The position numbers and the translations under genes were made by a program. DNA of 64,000 nucleotides from Rutidosis leptorrhynchoides (Eukaryota > Streptophyta > Magnoliopsida > Asterales > Asteraceae), in assembly GCF_046630445.1 (NCBI RefSeq), contig NC_092341.1:1929501-1993500 (forward strand), read 5' to 3'. The notes beneath the pieces are model-generated. The model was not told the DNA's origin and made no database searches. It saw only the letters and a program-made list of their open reading frames with translations. Shown piece after piece: positions 51,579-62,388 of the stretch (positions within the stretch are counted from its first letter, which is position 1; every line of letters starts with the position of its first letter).

Positions 51579-54500
51579 TTAAGCAGTTGGAGGTGTTGAC
51601 GTATCTTCTGGAAATAAATACGGGTATTTCTTCTTCATTTGATCTTCACGCTCCCAGGTGAACTCGGGTCCTCTACGAGCATTCCATCGAACCTTAACAA
51701 TCGGTATCTTGTTTTGTTTAAGTCTCTTAACCTCACGATCCATTATTTCGACGGGTTCTTCAATGAATTGAAGTTTTTCATTGATTTGGATTTCGTCCAA
51801 CGGAATAGTGAGATCTTCTTTAGCAAAATATTTCTTCAAATTTGAGACGTGAAAGGTGTTATGTACAGCCGCGAGTTGTTGAGGTAGCTCCAGTTGGTAA
51901 GCTACTGGTCCGACACGATCTATAATCTTGAATGGTCCAATGTACCTTGGATTTAGTTTCCCCCGTTTACCAAATCGAACAACGCCTTTCCAAGGTGAAA
52001 CCTTAAGCATGACCATTTCTCCAATTTCAAACTCTATATCTTTTCTTTTACTGTCCGCGTAGCTCTTTTGTCGACTCTGGGTGGTTTTCAATCTTTGTTG
52101 AATTTGGATGATTTTCTCGGTAGTTTCTTGTATTATCTCCGGACCCGTAATCTGTCTATCCCCCACTTCACTCCAACAAATTGGAGACCTGCACTTTCTA
52201 CCATAAAGTGCTTCAAACGGCGCCATCTCAATGCTTGAATGGTAGCTGTTGTTGTAGGAAAGTTCTGCTAATGGTAGATGTCGATCCCAACTGTTTCCGA
52301 AATCAATAACACAAGCTCGTAGCATGTCTTCAAGCGTTTGTATCGTCCTTTCGCTCTGCCCATCAGTTTGTGGATGATAGGCAGTACTCATGTCTAGACG
52401 AGTTCCCAATGCTTGCTATAATGTCTGCCAGAATCTTGAAATAAATCTGCCATCCCTATCAGAGATAATAGAGATTGGTATTCCATGTCTGGAGACGACT
52501 TCCTTCAAATACAGTCGTGCTAACTTCTCCATATTGTCATCTTCTCTTATTGGCAGGAAGTGTGCTGACTTGGTGAGACGATCAACTATTACCCAAATAG
52601 TATCATAACCACTTGCAGTCCTTAGCAATTTAGTAATGAAATCCATGGTAATGTTTTCCCATTTCCATTCTGGGATTTCAGGTTGTTGTAGTAGACCTGA
52701 TGGTTTCTGATGTTCAGCTTTGACCTTAGAACACGTCAAACATTCTCCTACATATTTAGCAATATCGGCTTTCATACCTGGCCACCAAAAATCTTTCTTA
52801 AGATCCTTGTACATCTTCCCCGTTCTAGGATGTATTGAGTATCTGGTTTTATGAGCTTCTCTAAGTACCATTTCTCTCATATCTCCAAATTTTGGTACCC
52901 AAATTCTTTCAGCCCTATACCGGGTTCCGTCTTCCCGAATATTAAGATGCTTCTCCGATCCTTTGGGTATTTCATCCTTTAAATTTTCCTCTTTTAAAAC
53001 TCCTTGTTGCGCCTCCTTTATTTGAGTAGTAAGGTTAGTGTGAATCATTATATTCATAGATTTTACTCGAATGGGTTCTCTGTCCTTTCTGCTCAAGGCG
53101 TCGGCTACCACATTTGCCTTCCCCGGGTGGTAACGAATCTCAAAGTCGTAATCATTCAACAATTCAATCCACCTACGCTGCCTCATATTCAGTTGTTTCT
53201 GATTAAATATGTGTTGAAGACTTTTGTGGTCGGTATATATAATACTTTTGACCCCATATAAGTAGTGCCTCCAAGTCTTTAATGCAAAAACAACTGCGCC
53301 TAATTCCAAATCATGCGTCGTATAATTTTGCTCATGAATCTTCAATTTTCTAGACGCATAAGCAATCACCTTCGTTCGTTGCATTAATACACAACCGAGA
53401 CCTTGCTTTGATGTGTCACAATAAATCACAAAATCATTATTCCCTTCAGGCAATGACAATATAGGTGCCGTAGTTATATTTTTCTTCAATAATTGAAACG
53501 CCTCCTCTTGTTCATCCTTCCATTCAAATTTCTTCCCTTTATGCGTTAATGCAGTCAAGGGTTTTGCTATTTTGGAGAAATCTTGGATGAATCTTCTGTA
53601 GTAACCAGCCAATCCTAAAAATTGACGTATATGCTTCGGAGTTTTTGGGGTTTCCCACTTTTCAACGGTTTCGATCTTTGCCGGGTCCACCTGGATACCT
53701 TCTTTGTTCACTATGTGACCGAGGAATTGAACTTCATCCAACCAAAATGCACACTTTGAAAACTTAGCGTACAGGTTTTCTTTCCTCAATACTTCTAGCA
53801 CTTTTCTCAAATGTTCTTCGTGCTCTTGATCATTCTTTGAGTAAATAAGTATGTCATCGATGAAAATAATGACAAACTTGTCAAGATATGGCCCACACAC
53901 TCGGTTCATAAGGTCCATCAACACAGCTGGTGCGTTAGTCAATCCAAACGGCATAACCATAAACTCGTATTGACCATAACGCGTCCTAAAAGCAGTTTTT
54001 GGAATATCATCCTCCTTTACTCGCATTTGATGATATCCAGAACGTAAATCGATCTTCGAATAAACCAACGAGCCTTTTAGTTGATCAAATAAGTCGTCAA
54101 TTCTCGGCAGTGGATAACGTATTTTGATGGTAAGTTTGTTCAACTCTCTGTAGTCAATACACAACCTAAATGTACCATCCTTCTTCTTGACAAAAAAAAC
54201 AGGAGCTCCCCATGGTGATGTGCTTGGTCGAATGAAACCACGTTCTAATAGTTCTTGCAGTTGGCTTTGCAGTTCTTTCATCTCGCTTGATGCGAGTCTA
54301 TAAGGAGCACGAGCTATTGGTGCAGCTCCTGGTACAAGATCTATTTGAAATTCAACAGATCGATGTGGAGGTAGTCCCGGTAATTCTTTCGGAAATACAT
54401 CGGGAAATTCTTTTGCGACGGGAACATCATTGATGCTCTTTTCTTCAGTTTGTACTTTCTCGACGTGTGCTAGAACAGCATAACAACCTTTTCTTATTAG

Positions 54501-56153
54501 TTTTTGTGCCTTCAAATTGCTAATAAGATGTAGCTTCATGTTGCCCTTTTCTCCGTACACCATTAAGGGTTCTCCTTCTTCTCGTACAATGCGAATTGCA
54601 TTTTTATAACATACGATCTCTGCTTTCACCTTCTTCAGCCAATCCATGCCAACTATTACATCAAAACTCCCTAACTCTACTGGTATCAAATCAATCTTAA
54701 ATATTTCGCTACCCAGTTTAATTTCTCGATTTCGGCATATATTATCTGCTGAAATTAATTTACCGTTTGCTCATTCGAGTAAAAATTTACTATCCAACGG
54801 CGTCAATGGACAACTTAATTTAGCACAAAAATCTCTACTCATATAGCTTCTATCCGCACCCGAATCAAATAAAACGTAAGCAGATTTATTGTCAATAAGA
54901 AACGTACCCGTAACAAGCTCCGGGTCTTCCTGTGCCTCTGCCGCATTAATATTGAAAAATCTTCCGCGGCCTTGTCCATTCGTGTTCTCCTGGTTCGGGC
55001 AATTTCTAATAATGTGGCACGATTTTCCATATTTATAACAAACTACATTGGCATAACTTGCTCCGACACTACTTGCTCCGCCATTACTCGTTCCGACACC
55101 ATTTGTTCCTTTCGTTCTGTTAACCCCGGGTCCGTAGACCTCACACTTCGCCGCGCTATGACCATTTCTTTTACACTTTTTGCAAAATTTGGTGCAGAAC
55201 CCCGAGTGATACTTTTCACACCTTTAGCATAGCTGCTTCTGATTGTTGTTGTTGTTGCGGTTGTTATTGTTGTTGGGATGATTGTTGTAGTTGCTGTTGT
55301 TGTTGTTGTTGTTGTTGTTGGGCCGTTTGTTGTAGTTGCGATTGATGTTGCGATTGTTGGGATAATTGTTGCGATTATTATTGTAATTGCTGTTGTTGTT
55401 GTATTGGTGATTCTTATCACCGTTTTCCTCCCACTTTCTATTGACTTGCTTCACATTGGCCTCTTCAACCGTCTGTTCTTTAATTCTTTTCTCAATCTGG
55501 TTCACTAGTTTGTGAGCCATTCTACATGCCTGTTGTATGGAGGCGGGCTCGTGTGAACTTATATCTTCTTGGCTTCTTTCCGGTAATCCTTTCACAAACG
55601 CGTCGATCTTCTCTTCCTCATCTTCGAACGCTCCCGGACACAATAGGCACAATTCTGTGAATCGTCTTTCGTACGTGGTAATATCAAATCCTTGGGTTCG
55701 TAACCCTCTAAGTTCTGTCTTGAGCTTATTGACCTCGGTTCTAGGACGGTACTTCTCGTTCATCAAGTGCTTGAATGCTGACCACGGTAGTGCATACGTA
55801 TCATCTTGTCCCATTTGCTCTAGATAGGTATTCCACCATGTTAACGCAGAACCTGTGAAGGTATGCGTAGCGTACTTCACTTTGTCCTCTTCAGTACACT
55901 TACTTATGGCAAACACCGATTCGACCTTCTCGGTCCACCGTTTCAATCTGATTGGTCCTTCGGTTCCATCAAATTCCAAAGGTTTGCAGGCAGTGAATTC
56001 TTTGTAGGTGCATCCTACACGATTTCCTGTACTGCTAGATCCAAGGTTATTGTTGGTATGTAGCGCAGCCTGTACTGCGGCTATGTTTGAAGCTAGAAAA
56101 GTACGGAATTCCTCTTCATTCATATTCACGGTGTGTCGAGTAGTCGGTGCCAT
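51579..56153 (-). pseudogene. Element D gag-pol polyprotein with three nonsense codons
   Basis: Single frame from MAPTTRHT (56153) to the stop at 51579. Same domain order as B: gag with Asn-rich tract, protease [20 protein letters not shown], RNase H, integrase, chromodomain. Stops at 55224-55226 (Gln before the first zinc-binding Cys motif), 54771-54773 (Leu codon TTA to TGA, a transversion) and 52416-52418 (Gln in the integrase core). The second CCHC knuckle has lost its second Cys (CYKYGKS). Some segments are close to element A (RT, protease, chromodomain) and others to B/C (gag N-terminus, RNase H end, integrase core). Confidence 0.93.
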
Positions 56154-56290
56154 TTCCTTCAAAATAGTCAAATGGAACAAGTTAATCATACAGAATATTA
56201 AGAGTAGTTAATAGTATTTCGTAGCATAATATGAACTCATTTATAAAAGCTTTTTCTTCATATTAGCGTTTTATAAGTTTAAATTCGGGT

Positions 56291-56306
56291 AGTACCTACC
56301 TGTTAA
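56291..56306 (-). other. Internal PPT-like copy in element D
   Basis: AGTACCTACCTGTTAA (plus strand) has one mismatch to the PPT/LTR junction at 51543-51558; same place, upstream of gag, as in A, B and C. Confidence 0.65.
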
Positions 56307-56494
56307 GTTCATACTTAGTAGCTAATATACAATTCAACTACTACAATTCTATATGAAAAACTGATTATAATAATATTTCGCGTTCAAACTTTTATACAAT
56401 ATTTTACAAACTTACAATACCGCTTATTTTACATAAAGCATGAAATATAGCACACAATAACTTTGATACAAGATAGTTGTCAAGATAATTCTAG

Positions 56495-57178
56495 CTAGTA
56501 CACAAGTCGTTCAGCAAAGGCAATAAAGACATGTAATTCATACGTCCAGAAACAAGTCATGCATTCTGGTTTTACTAGGACTACTTCCCATCCTTGGTCT
56601 TGTGGAACATAACCGTTATGGCCGTTGATAAGACAGCGTGTTGTAACGTCGTCAAAGGGACGAGGGTTACGTAATGACCAACAGTCTCGTAATAACCTAA
56701 AAACCTCATTTCTTACCCCAATTACCGACTCCGTCACTTTTGGGAACGTTTTGTTTAATAGTTGTAGCCCGATGTTCTTTTTCTCACTTTGGTGAGAAGC
56801 GAACATTACTAACCCGTAAGCATAGCATGCTTCTTTATGTTGCATGTTAGCCGCTTTTTCTAAATCATGAAGTCCTATATTCGGATACATTGAGTCAAAA
56901 TAATTTCTTAACCCGTTGCGTAAAATAGCATTTGGGTTCCCCGCAATATATGCGTCAAAGTAAACACATCGTAACTTATGGGTTTCCCAATGTGATATCC
57001 CCCATCTTTCAAATGAAAGTCTCTTATAAACCAAGACATTCTTGGAACGTTCTTCAAATGTCTTACAAACTGATTTCGCCGTAAATAGTTGTGCCGAAGA
57101 ATTCTGACCGACTCTAGACAAGATTTCATCAATCATGTCTCCGGGTAGGTCTCTTAAAATATTGGGTTGTCTATCCAT
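56495..57178 (-). CDS. Retrotransposon-borne F-box protein (element D), intact
   Basis: 227 residues, same length as in C with about 17 amino-acid differences spread along the protein. F-box at about 6-55 (ILRDLPGDMIDEILSRV; TAKSVCKTF replaces KARSVCKTF). The GNPNAILRNGLRNYF block, the helical pair LEKAANMQHKEACYAYGLVMF and the C-terminal ECMTCFWTYEL are all kept. No stop or frameshift, in contrast to gag-pol of the same element. Expected role by family: SKP1-binding adaptor of an SCF ubiquitin ligase, target unknown. It lies 139 bp downstream of the acidic ORF and about 340 bp upstream of gag; likely expressed from the LTR promoter by splicing. Confidence 0.82.
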   Translation of the reverse strand: MDRQPNILRDLPGDMIDEILSRVGQNSSAQLFTAKSVCKTFEERSKNVLVYKRLSFERWGISHWETHKLRCVYFDAYIAGNPNAILRNGLRNYFDSMYPNIGLHDLEKAANMQHKEACYAYGLVMFASHQSEKKNIGLQLLNKTFPKVTESVIGVRNEVFRLLRDCWSLRNPRPFDDVTTRCLINGHNGYVPQDQGWEVVLVKPECMTCFWTYELHVFIAFAERLVY

Positions 57179-57316
57179 TTTGTGTTTTTATACTGTAAAA
57201 TATACAAGAGTTAGATTCATAAAAAAAAATACTTATTAATACAAGCAATTTTTACATATATCATAAAGCATAAGCACACTATATTACATATATTACACCA
57301 CACGAATACAACTATC

Positions 57317-57898
57317 TTATTCTGACTCGCCCATTTCTTCTTCTTCGATTTTGGTTCGTTTTGCCAAGTTTCTAGGGATATATGATGTTCCCCTAATACG
57401 AGCTGTCGTTTTCCACAACGGTTTAGAAAAACCTGGTGGTTTAGAGGTTCCCGGGTCATTGTTACAACTTAAGGGCTTCGAGGGTTGACGATACATATAA
57501 AGTTCATCGGGGTTGGAATTAGATTTCTCTATTTTTATGCCCTTTCCCTTATTATTTTCTTTTGCCTTTTCAAATTCAGTTGGGGTAATTTCTATAACAT
57601 CATCGGAATTCTCGTCGGAATCCGATTCATCGGAGAATTGGTAATCCTCCCAATATTTTGCTTCCTTGGCGGAAACACCATTGACCATAATTAACCTTGG
57701 TCGGTTGGTTGAGAATTTTCTTTTACTTAACCATTTTATTATTTCCCCGACCGGTTCTATTTCCTCCTCCGGTTCCTCCTCTTCCGGTTCTGATTCTTCT
57801 TCCGATTTTTCTTCGGGAACTTGTGAATCAGTCCAATATATATTCGACTCTTCGTTATTATTAGGTGAGTCAATGGGATTTGTGCTAGAGGTAGACAT
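57317..57898 (-). CDS. Retrotransposon-borne acidic protein (element D), intact, function unknown
   Basis: 193 residues starting MSTSSTNPIDSPNNNEES. Strongly acidic N-terminal half with fewer EPEEE repeats than in B and C, then RPRLIMVNGVSAKEAKYWED, a Ser/Asp/Glu patch (SDESDSDENSDD), a Lys-rich stretch and an ending with GTSYIPRNLAKR then Glu-rich. Predicted largely disordered and soluble; no signal peptide or membrane segment. I do not recognise a family. The part from KRK to KYWED is the best conserved among copies, so it is the likely functional core. Second coding unit special to this family, first after the primer site. It may encode a separate protein or the first exon of a spliced product with the F-box ORF; the present stop argues for a separate one. 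Confidence 0.7.
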   Translation of the reverse strand: MSTSSTNPIDSPNNNEESNIYWTDSQVPEEKSEEESEPEEEEPEEEIEPVGEIIKWLSKRKFSTNRPRLIMVNGVSAKEAKYWEDYQFSDESDSDENSDDVIEITPTEFEKAKENNKGKGIKIEKSNSNPDELYMYRQPSKPLSCNNDPGTSKPPGFSKPLWKTTARIRGTSYIPRNLAKRTKIEEEEMGESE

Positions 57899-58092
57899 CT
57901 ATCACACAATATCAAACATGTTAAGAGATTAATATATCACATAATATATACATGTTAATAATATATAGTTTCCAACAAAAATGTTAAGCAATCATTTTTA
58001 AAGAAAACACGGTCGAAGTTCAGACTCACTAATGCATCCTAACAAACTCGATAAGACACAATAATGCAAATTTTCTGGTTCTCTAAGACCAA

Positions 58093-58105
58093 CGCTCGGA
58101 TACCA
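58093..58105 (-). other. Primer-binding site of element D (initiator Met-tRNA)
   Basis: The minus strand reads TGGTATCCGAGCG, one mismatch to the tRNA-iMet complement, two bases from the 5' LTR. Confidence 0.85.
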
Positions 58106-58107
58106 AC

Positions 58108-59003
58108 TGAAATGTCCCGTTCTTATTGATTAAAAACGTTCCATATTAATTGATTTTGTTGCGAGGTTTTGACCTCTATATGAGACGTTTTTCAAAGACT
58201 GCATTCATTTTTAAAACAAACCATAACCTTTATTTCATAAATAAAGGTTTAAAAAGCTTTACGTAGATTATAAAATAATGATAATCTAAAATATCCTGTT
58301 TACACACGACCATTACATAATGGTTTACAATACAAATATGTTACATCGAAATCAGTTTCTTGAATGCAGTTTTTACACAATATCATACAAACATGGATTC
58401 CAAATCTTGTCCTTATTTTAGTATGCAACAGCGGAAGCTCTTAGTATTCACCTGAGAATAAACATGCTTTAAACGTCAACAAAAATGTTGGTGAGTTATT
58501 GGTTTAACCTATATATATCAAATCGTAACAATAGACCACAAGATTTCATATTTCAATACACATCCCATACATAGAGATAAAAATCATTCATATGGTGAAC
58601 ACCTGGTAATCGACATTAAAAAGATGCATATATAAGAATATCCCCATCATTCCGGGACACCCTTCGGATATGATATAAATTTCAAAGTACTAAAGCATCC
58701 GGTACTTTGGATGGGGTTTGTTAGGCCCAATAGATCTATCTTTAGGATTCGCGTCAATTAGGGTGTCTGTTCCCTAATTCTTAGATTACCAGACTTAATA
58801 AAAAGGGGCATATTCGATTTCGATAATTCAACCATAGAATGTAGTTTCACGTACTTGTGTCTATTTTGTAAATCATTTATAAAACCTGCATGTATTCTCA
58901 TCCCAAAAATATTAGATTTTAAAAGTGAGACTATAACTCACTTTCACAGATTTTTACTTCGTCGGGAAGTAAGACTTGGCCACTGGTTGATTCACGAACC
59001 TAT

Positions 59004-59095
<92 letters not shown>

Positions 59096-61616
59096 AAGTA
59101 TGTTCAAAATATATTTACAACACTTTTAATATATTTTGATGTTTTAAGTTTATTAAGTCAGCTGTTCTCGTTAGTAAACTATAACTAGTTGTCCACAGTT
59201 AGATGTACAGAAATAAATCGATAAATATTATCTTGAATCAATTCACGACCCAGTGTATACGTATCTCAGTATTGATCACAACTCAAACTATATATATTTT
59301 GGAATCAACCTCAACCCTGTATAGCTAACTCCAACATTCACATATAGAGTGTCTATGGTTGTTCCAAAATATATATAGATGTGTCGACATGATAGGTCGA
59401 AACATTGTATACGTGTCTATGGTATCTCAAGATTACATAATATACAATACAAGTTGATTAAGTTATGGTTGGAATAGATTTGTTACCAATTTTCACGTAG
59501 CTAAAATGAGAAATAATTATCCAACCTTGTTTTACCCATAACTTCTTCATTTTAAATCCGTTTTGAGTGAATCAAATTGCTATGGTTTCATATTGAAATA
59601 TATTTTATGAATCTAAACAGAAAAAGTATAGGTTTATAGTCGAAAAATAAGTTACAAGTCATTTTTGTAAAGGTAGTCATTTCAGTCGAAAGAACGACGT
59701 CTAGATGACCATTTTAGAAAACATACTTCCACTTTGAGTTTAACCATAATTTTTGGATATAGTTTCATGTTCATAATAAAAATCATTTTCCCAGAATAAC
59801 AACTTTTAAATCAAAGTTTATCATAGTTTTTAATTAACTAACCCAAAACAGCCCGCGGTGTTACTACGACGGCGTAAATCCGATTTTACGGTGTTTTTCG
59901 TGTTTCCAGGTTTTAAATCATTAAGTTAGCATATCATATAGATATAGAACATGTGTTTAGTTGATTTTAAAAGTCAAGTTAGAAGGATTAATTTTTATTT
60001 GCGAACAAGTTTAGAATTAACTAAACTATGTTCTAGTGATTACAAGTTTAAACCTTCGAATAAGATAGCTTTATATGTATGAATCGAATGATGTTATGAA
60101 CATCATTACTACCTCAAGTTCCTTGGATAAACCTACTGGAAATGAGAAAAATAGATCTAGCTTCAAAGGATCCTTAGATGGCTTGAAAGTTCTTGAAGCA
60201 GAATCATGACACGAAAACAATTTCAAGTTAGATTTCCACTCGAAATAAGATTGTTATAGTTATAGAAATTGAATTAAAGTTTGAATATGATTATTACCTT
60301 GTATTAGAAAGATAACCTATTGTAAGTAACAAAGGTTTCTTGATCTTGGATGATTACTTGGAATGGATTTAGAAAACTTGGAAGTAAACTTGCAATCTTG
60401 GAAGTATTCTTGATTTTATGAAACTAGAACTTTTGGAATTTATGAAGAACACTTAGAACTTGAAGATAGAACTTGAGAGAGATCAATTAGATGAAGAAAA
60501 TTGAAGAATGAAAGTGTTTGTAGGTGTTTTTGGTCGTTGGTGTATGGATTAGATATAAAGGATATGTAATTTTGTTTTCATGTAAATAAGTCATGAATGA
60601 TTACTCATATTTTTGTAATTTTATGAGATATTTCATGCTAGTTGCCAAATGATGGTTCCCATATGTGTTATATGACTCACATGGGCTACTAAGAGCTGAT
60701 AATTAGAGTGTATATACCAATAGTACATACATCTTAAAGCTGTGTATTGTACGAGTACGAATACGGGTGCATACGAGTAGAATTGTTGATGAAACTGAAC
60801 GAGGATGTAATTGTAAGCATTTTTGTTAAGTAGAAGTATTTTGATAAGTGTCTTGAAGTCTTTCAAAAGTGTATAAATACAAATTAAAACACTACATGTA
60901 TATACATTTTAACTGAGTCGTTAAGTCATCGTTAGTCGTTACATGTAAGTGTTGTTTTGAAACCTTTAGGTTAACGATCTTGTTAAATGTTGTTAACCCA
61001 TTGTTTATTATAACAAATGAGATGTTAAATTGTTATATTATCATGATATTATGATATATAATATATCTTAGTATGATATATATACAGTTAAATGTCGTTA
61101 CAATGATAATCGTTACATATATGTCTCGTTTCGAAATCATTAAGTTAGTAGTCTTATTTTTACAGATGTATTTCATTGTTAATACACTTAATAATATATT
61201 TACTTATCATTTAACATAATTAACCAAGTGTATCAATATCTTAATATGATTCATATGTACCTAGTAAGACGTTGTTATAACGATAATCGTTATATATATC
61301 GTTTTCGAGTTTCTTAAATTAATAGTCTCATTTTTATGTATATAACTCATTGTTAAAATACCTAATGAGATACATACTTATAATAAAATCATGTTAACTA
61401 TATATATAACCATATATATGTAATCGTATAGTTTTTACAAGTTTTAACGTTCGTGAATCACCGATCAACTTGGGTGGTCAATTGTCTATATGAAACCTAT
61501 TTCAATTAATCAAGTCTTAACAAGTTTGATTGCTTAATATGTTGGAAACACTTAATCATGTAAATAACAATTTCATTTAATATATATATGAAAATGGAAA
61601 AGTTCAGGTCACTACA
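58108..61616 (-). repeat. 5' LTR of element D (3509 bp)
   Basis: Plus-strand ends TGAAATGTCCCG and CAGGTCACTACA (one change near the end). Two ~180-bp sub-units, and a (TA)n expansion at 59008-59093 absent from the 3' LTR. Confidence 0.95.
59008..59093. repeat. (TA)n microsatellite in 5' LTR of element D
   Basis: About 85 bp of TA repeat at the same LTR site as in the solo LTR; the 3' LTR of D has the short unexpanded form (near 48994). Confidence 0.9.
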
Positions 61617-62189
61617 GTTATGACCATTGGCTAGGCAGCATGTTGTAATGTCGTCAAAAGGACGATGGTTTCGTAATGTCCAACAGCCCCGTAATAATCT
61701 AAAAACCTTGTTTCTCACCTCAACTACTGAATCCATCACTTGTGGGAAAGTTTTATTTAAAAGCTGCAATCCGATGTTCTTTTTCTCACTTTGGTAAGAA
61801 GCGAACATCACTAACCCGTAAGCATAACATGCTTCTTTATGTTGCATGTTAGAAGCTCTTTCTAATTCAAGAAATCCTATGTTGGGATATGTTGAGTCAA
61901 AATAGGTTCTTAACCCGTAGCGTAAAATTGCATTTGGGTTCCCCGCATTTAACGCTTTAAAGAAAACACGGCGTAACTTAAAGTCTCCCCAATGTGATAT
62001 ACCCCACCTATCAAAGGAAAGCCTTTTATAAACTAAGGCATTTCTGGAAAGTCTTTAAAATATTTGATAAGTTAATTTCTCCATAACTAAATGTGCTGAT
62101 AAATTCTGACCGACTCTAGACAAGATTTCCTCAATCATATCCTCTGGTAGGTCTTCTAAAATATTCGGTTGTCTACCCTTAACGTCCAT
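61617..62189 (-). pseudogene. Element A F-box ORF, 5' part (divergent, broken)
   Basis: Starts MDVKGRQPNILEDLPEDM at 62189, with three extra residues compared with B-D. The F-box is recognisable (EDMIEEILSRVGQN), followed by a stop near 62051 in a diverged stretch. The frame then resumes (ALVYKRLSFDRWGISHWG; NMQHKEACYAYGLVMF) up to the element D insertion at 61617. With 47969-48093 it makes an ORF of about 230 codons. Many differences from B-D show that the F-box ORF was already in the family before the A and B/C subfamilies parted. Confidence 0.87.
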
Positions 62190-62318
62190 TTTGTTTTTAT
62201 ACTGTAAAACAGACAAGGATTAGATTGGTAATAACAAACAATACAAGCAATTTTTACATAGAACATAAAAGTACAAGCACACTACAATACATTTATTACA
62301 CAACATGCTCACACCCCT

Positions 62319-62388
62319 CTAATCTGAATCACTGGTTTCTTCTTCTTCGGACTTGGTTCTTTTTCCTAATCTTCTAGGGATATATGAT
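62319..62388 (-). pseudogene. Element A acidic ORF, 3' end
   Basis: The minus strand reads SYIPRRLGKRTKSEEEETSD and stop at 62319-62321, matching the end of the acidic ORF in C and D. It is cut at 62388 by element E; the rest should lie beyond the window. Confidence 0.75.

Larger units (their letters stand above)
48094..61616 (-). mobile_element. Element D: complete F-box-carrying chromovirus inside element A F-box ORF
   Basis: 13,523 bp with 3' LTR 48094-51543 and 5' LTR 58108-61616. The flanking five bases are ATTAT (48089-48093) and GTTAT (61617-61621): a target duplication with one later change; GTTAT is probably original, as the F-box ORFs of D and B read GTTAT there. Acidic and F-box ORFs are both open. 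Gag-pol has three nonsense codons. The sequence is a mosaic of A-like and B/C-like segments. Confidence 0.95.
10044..62388 (-). mobile_element. Element A: F-box-carrying chromovirus, outermost and oldest copy, interrupted by four insertions
   Basis: Minus-strand Ty3/gypsy element. Its own segments are 10044-15672, 18981-21598, 47877-48093 and 61617-62388. The segments join in frame or in register once the solo LTR, element B, element D and their 5-bp duplications are removed. Order on the minus strand: acidic-ORF end, F-box ORF, gag, protease, RT, RNase H, integrase, chromodomain, PPT, 3' LTR. The rest of the acidic ORF and the 5' LTR lie beyond element E, outside the window. Gag and F-box sequence differ clearly from B, C and D, and stops and frameshifts are numerous, so A is the oldest and from a separate subfamily. 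Confidence 0.88.
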
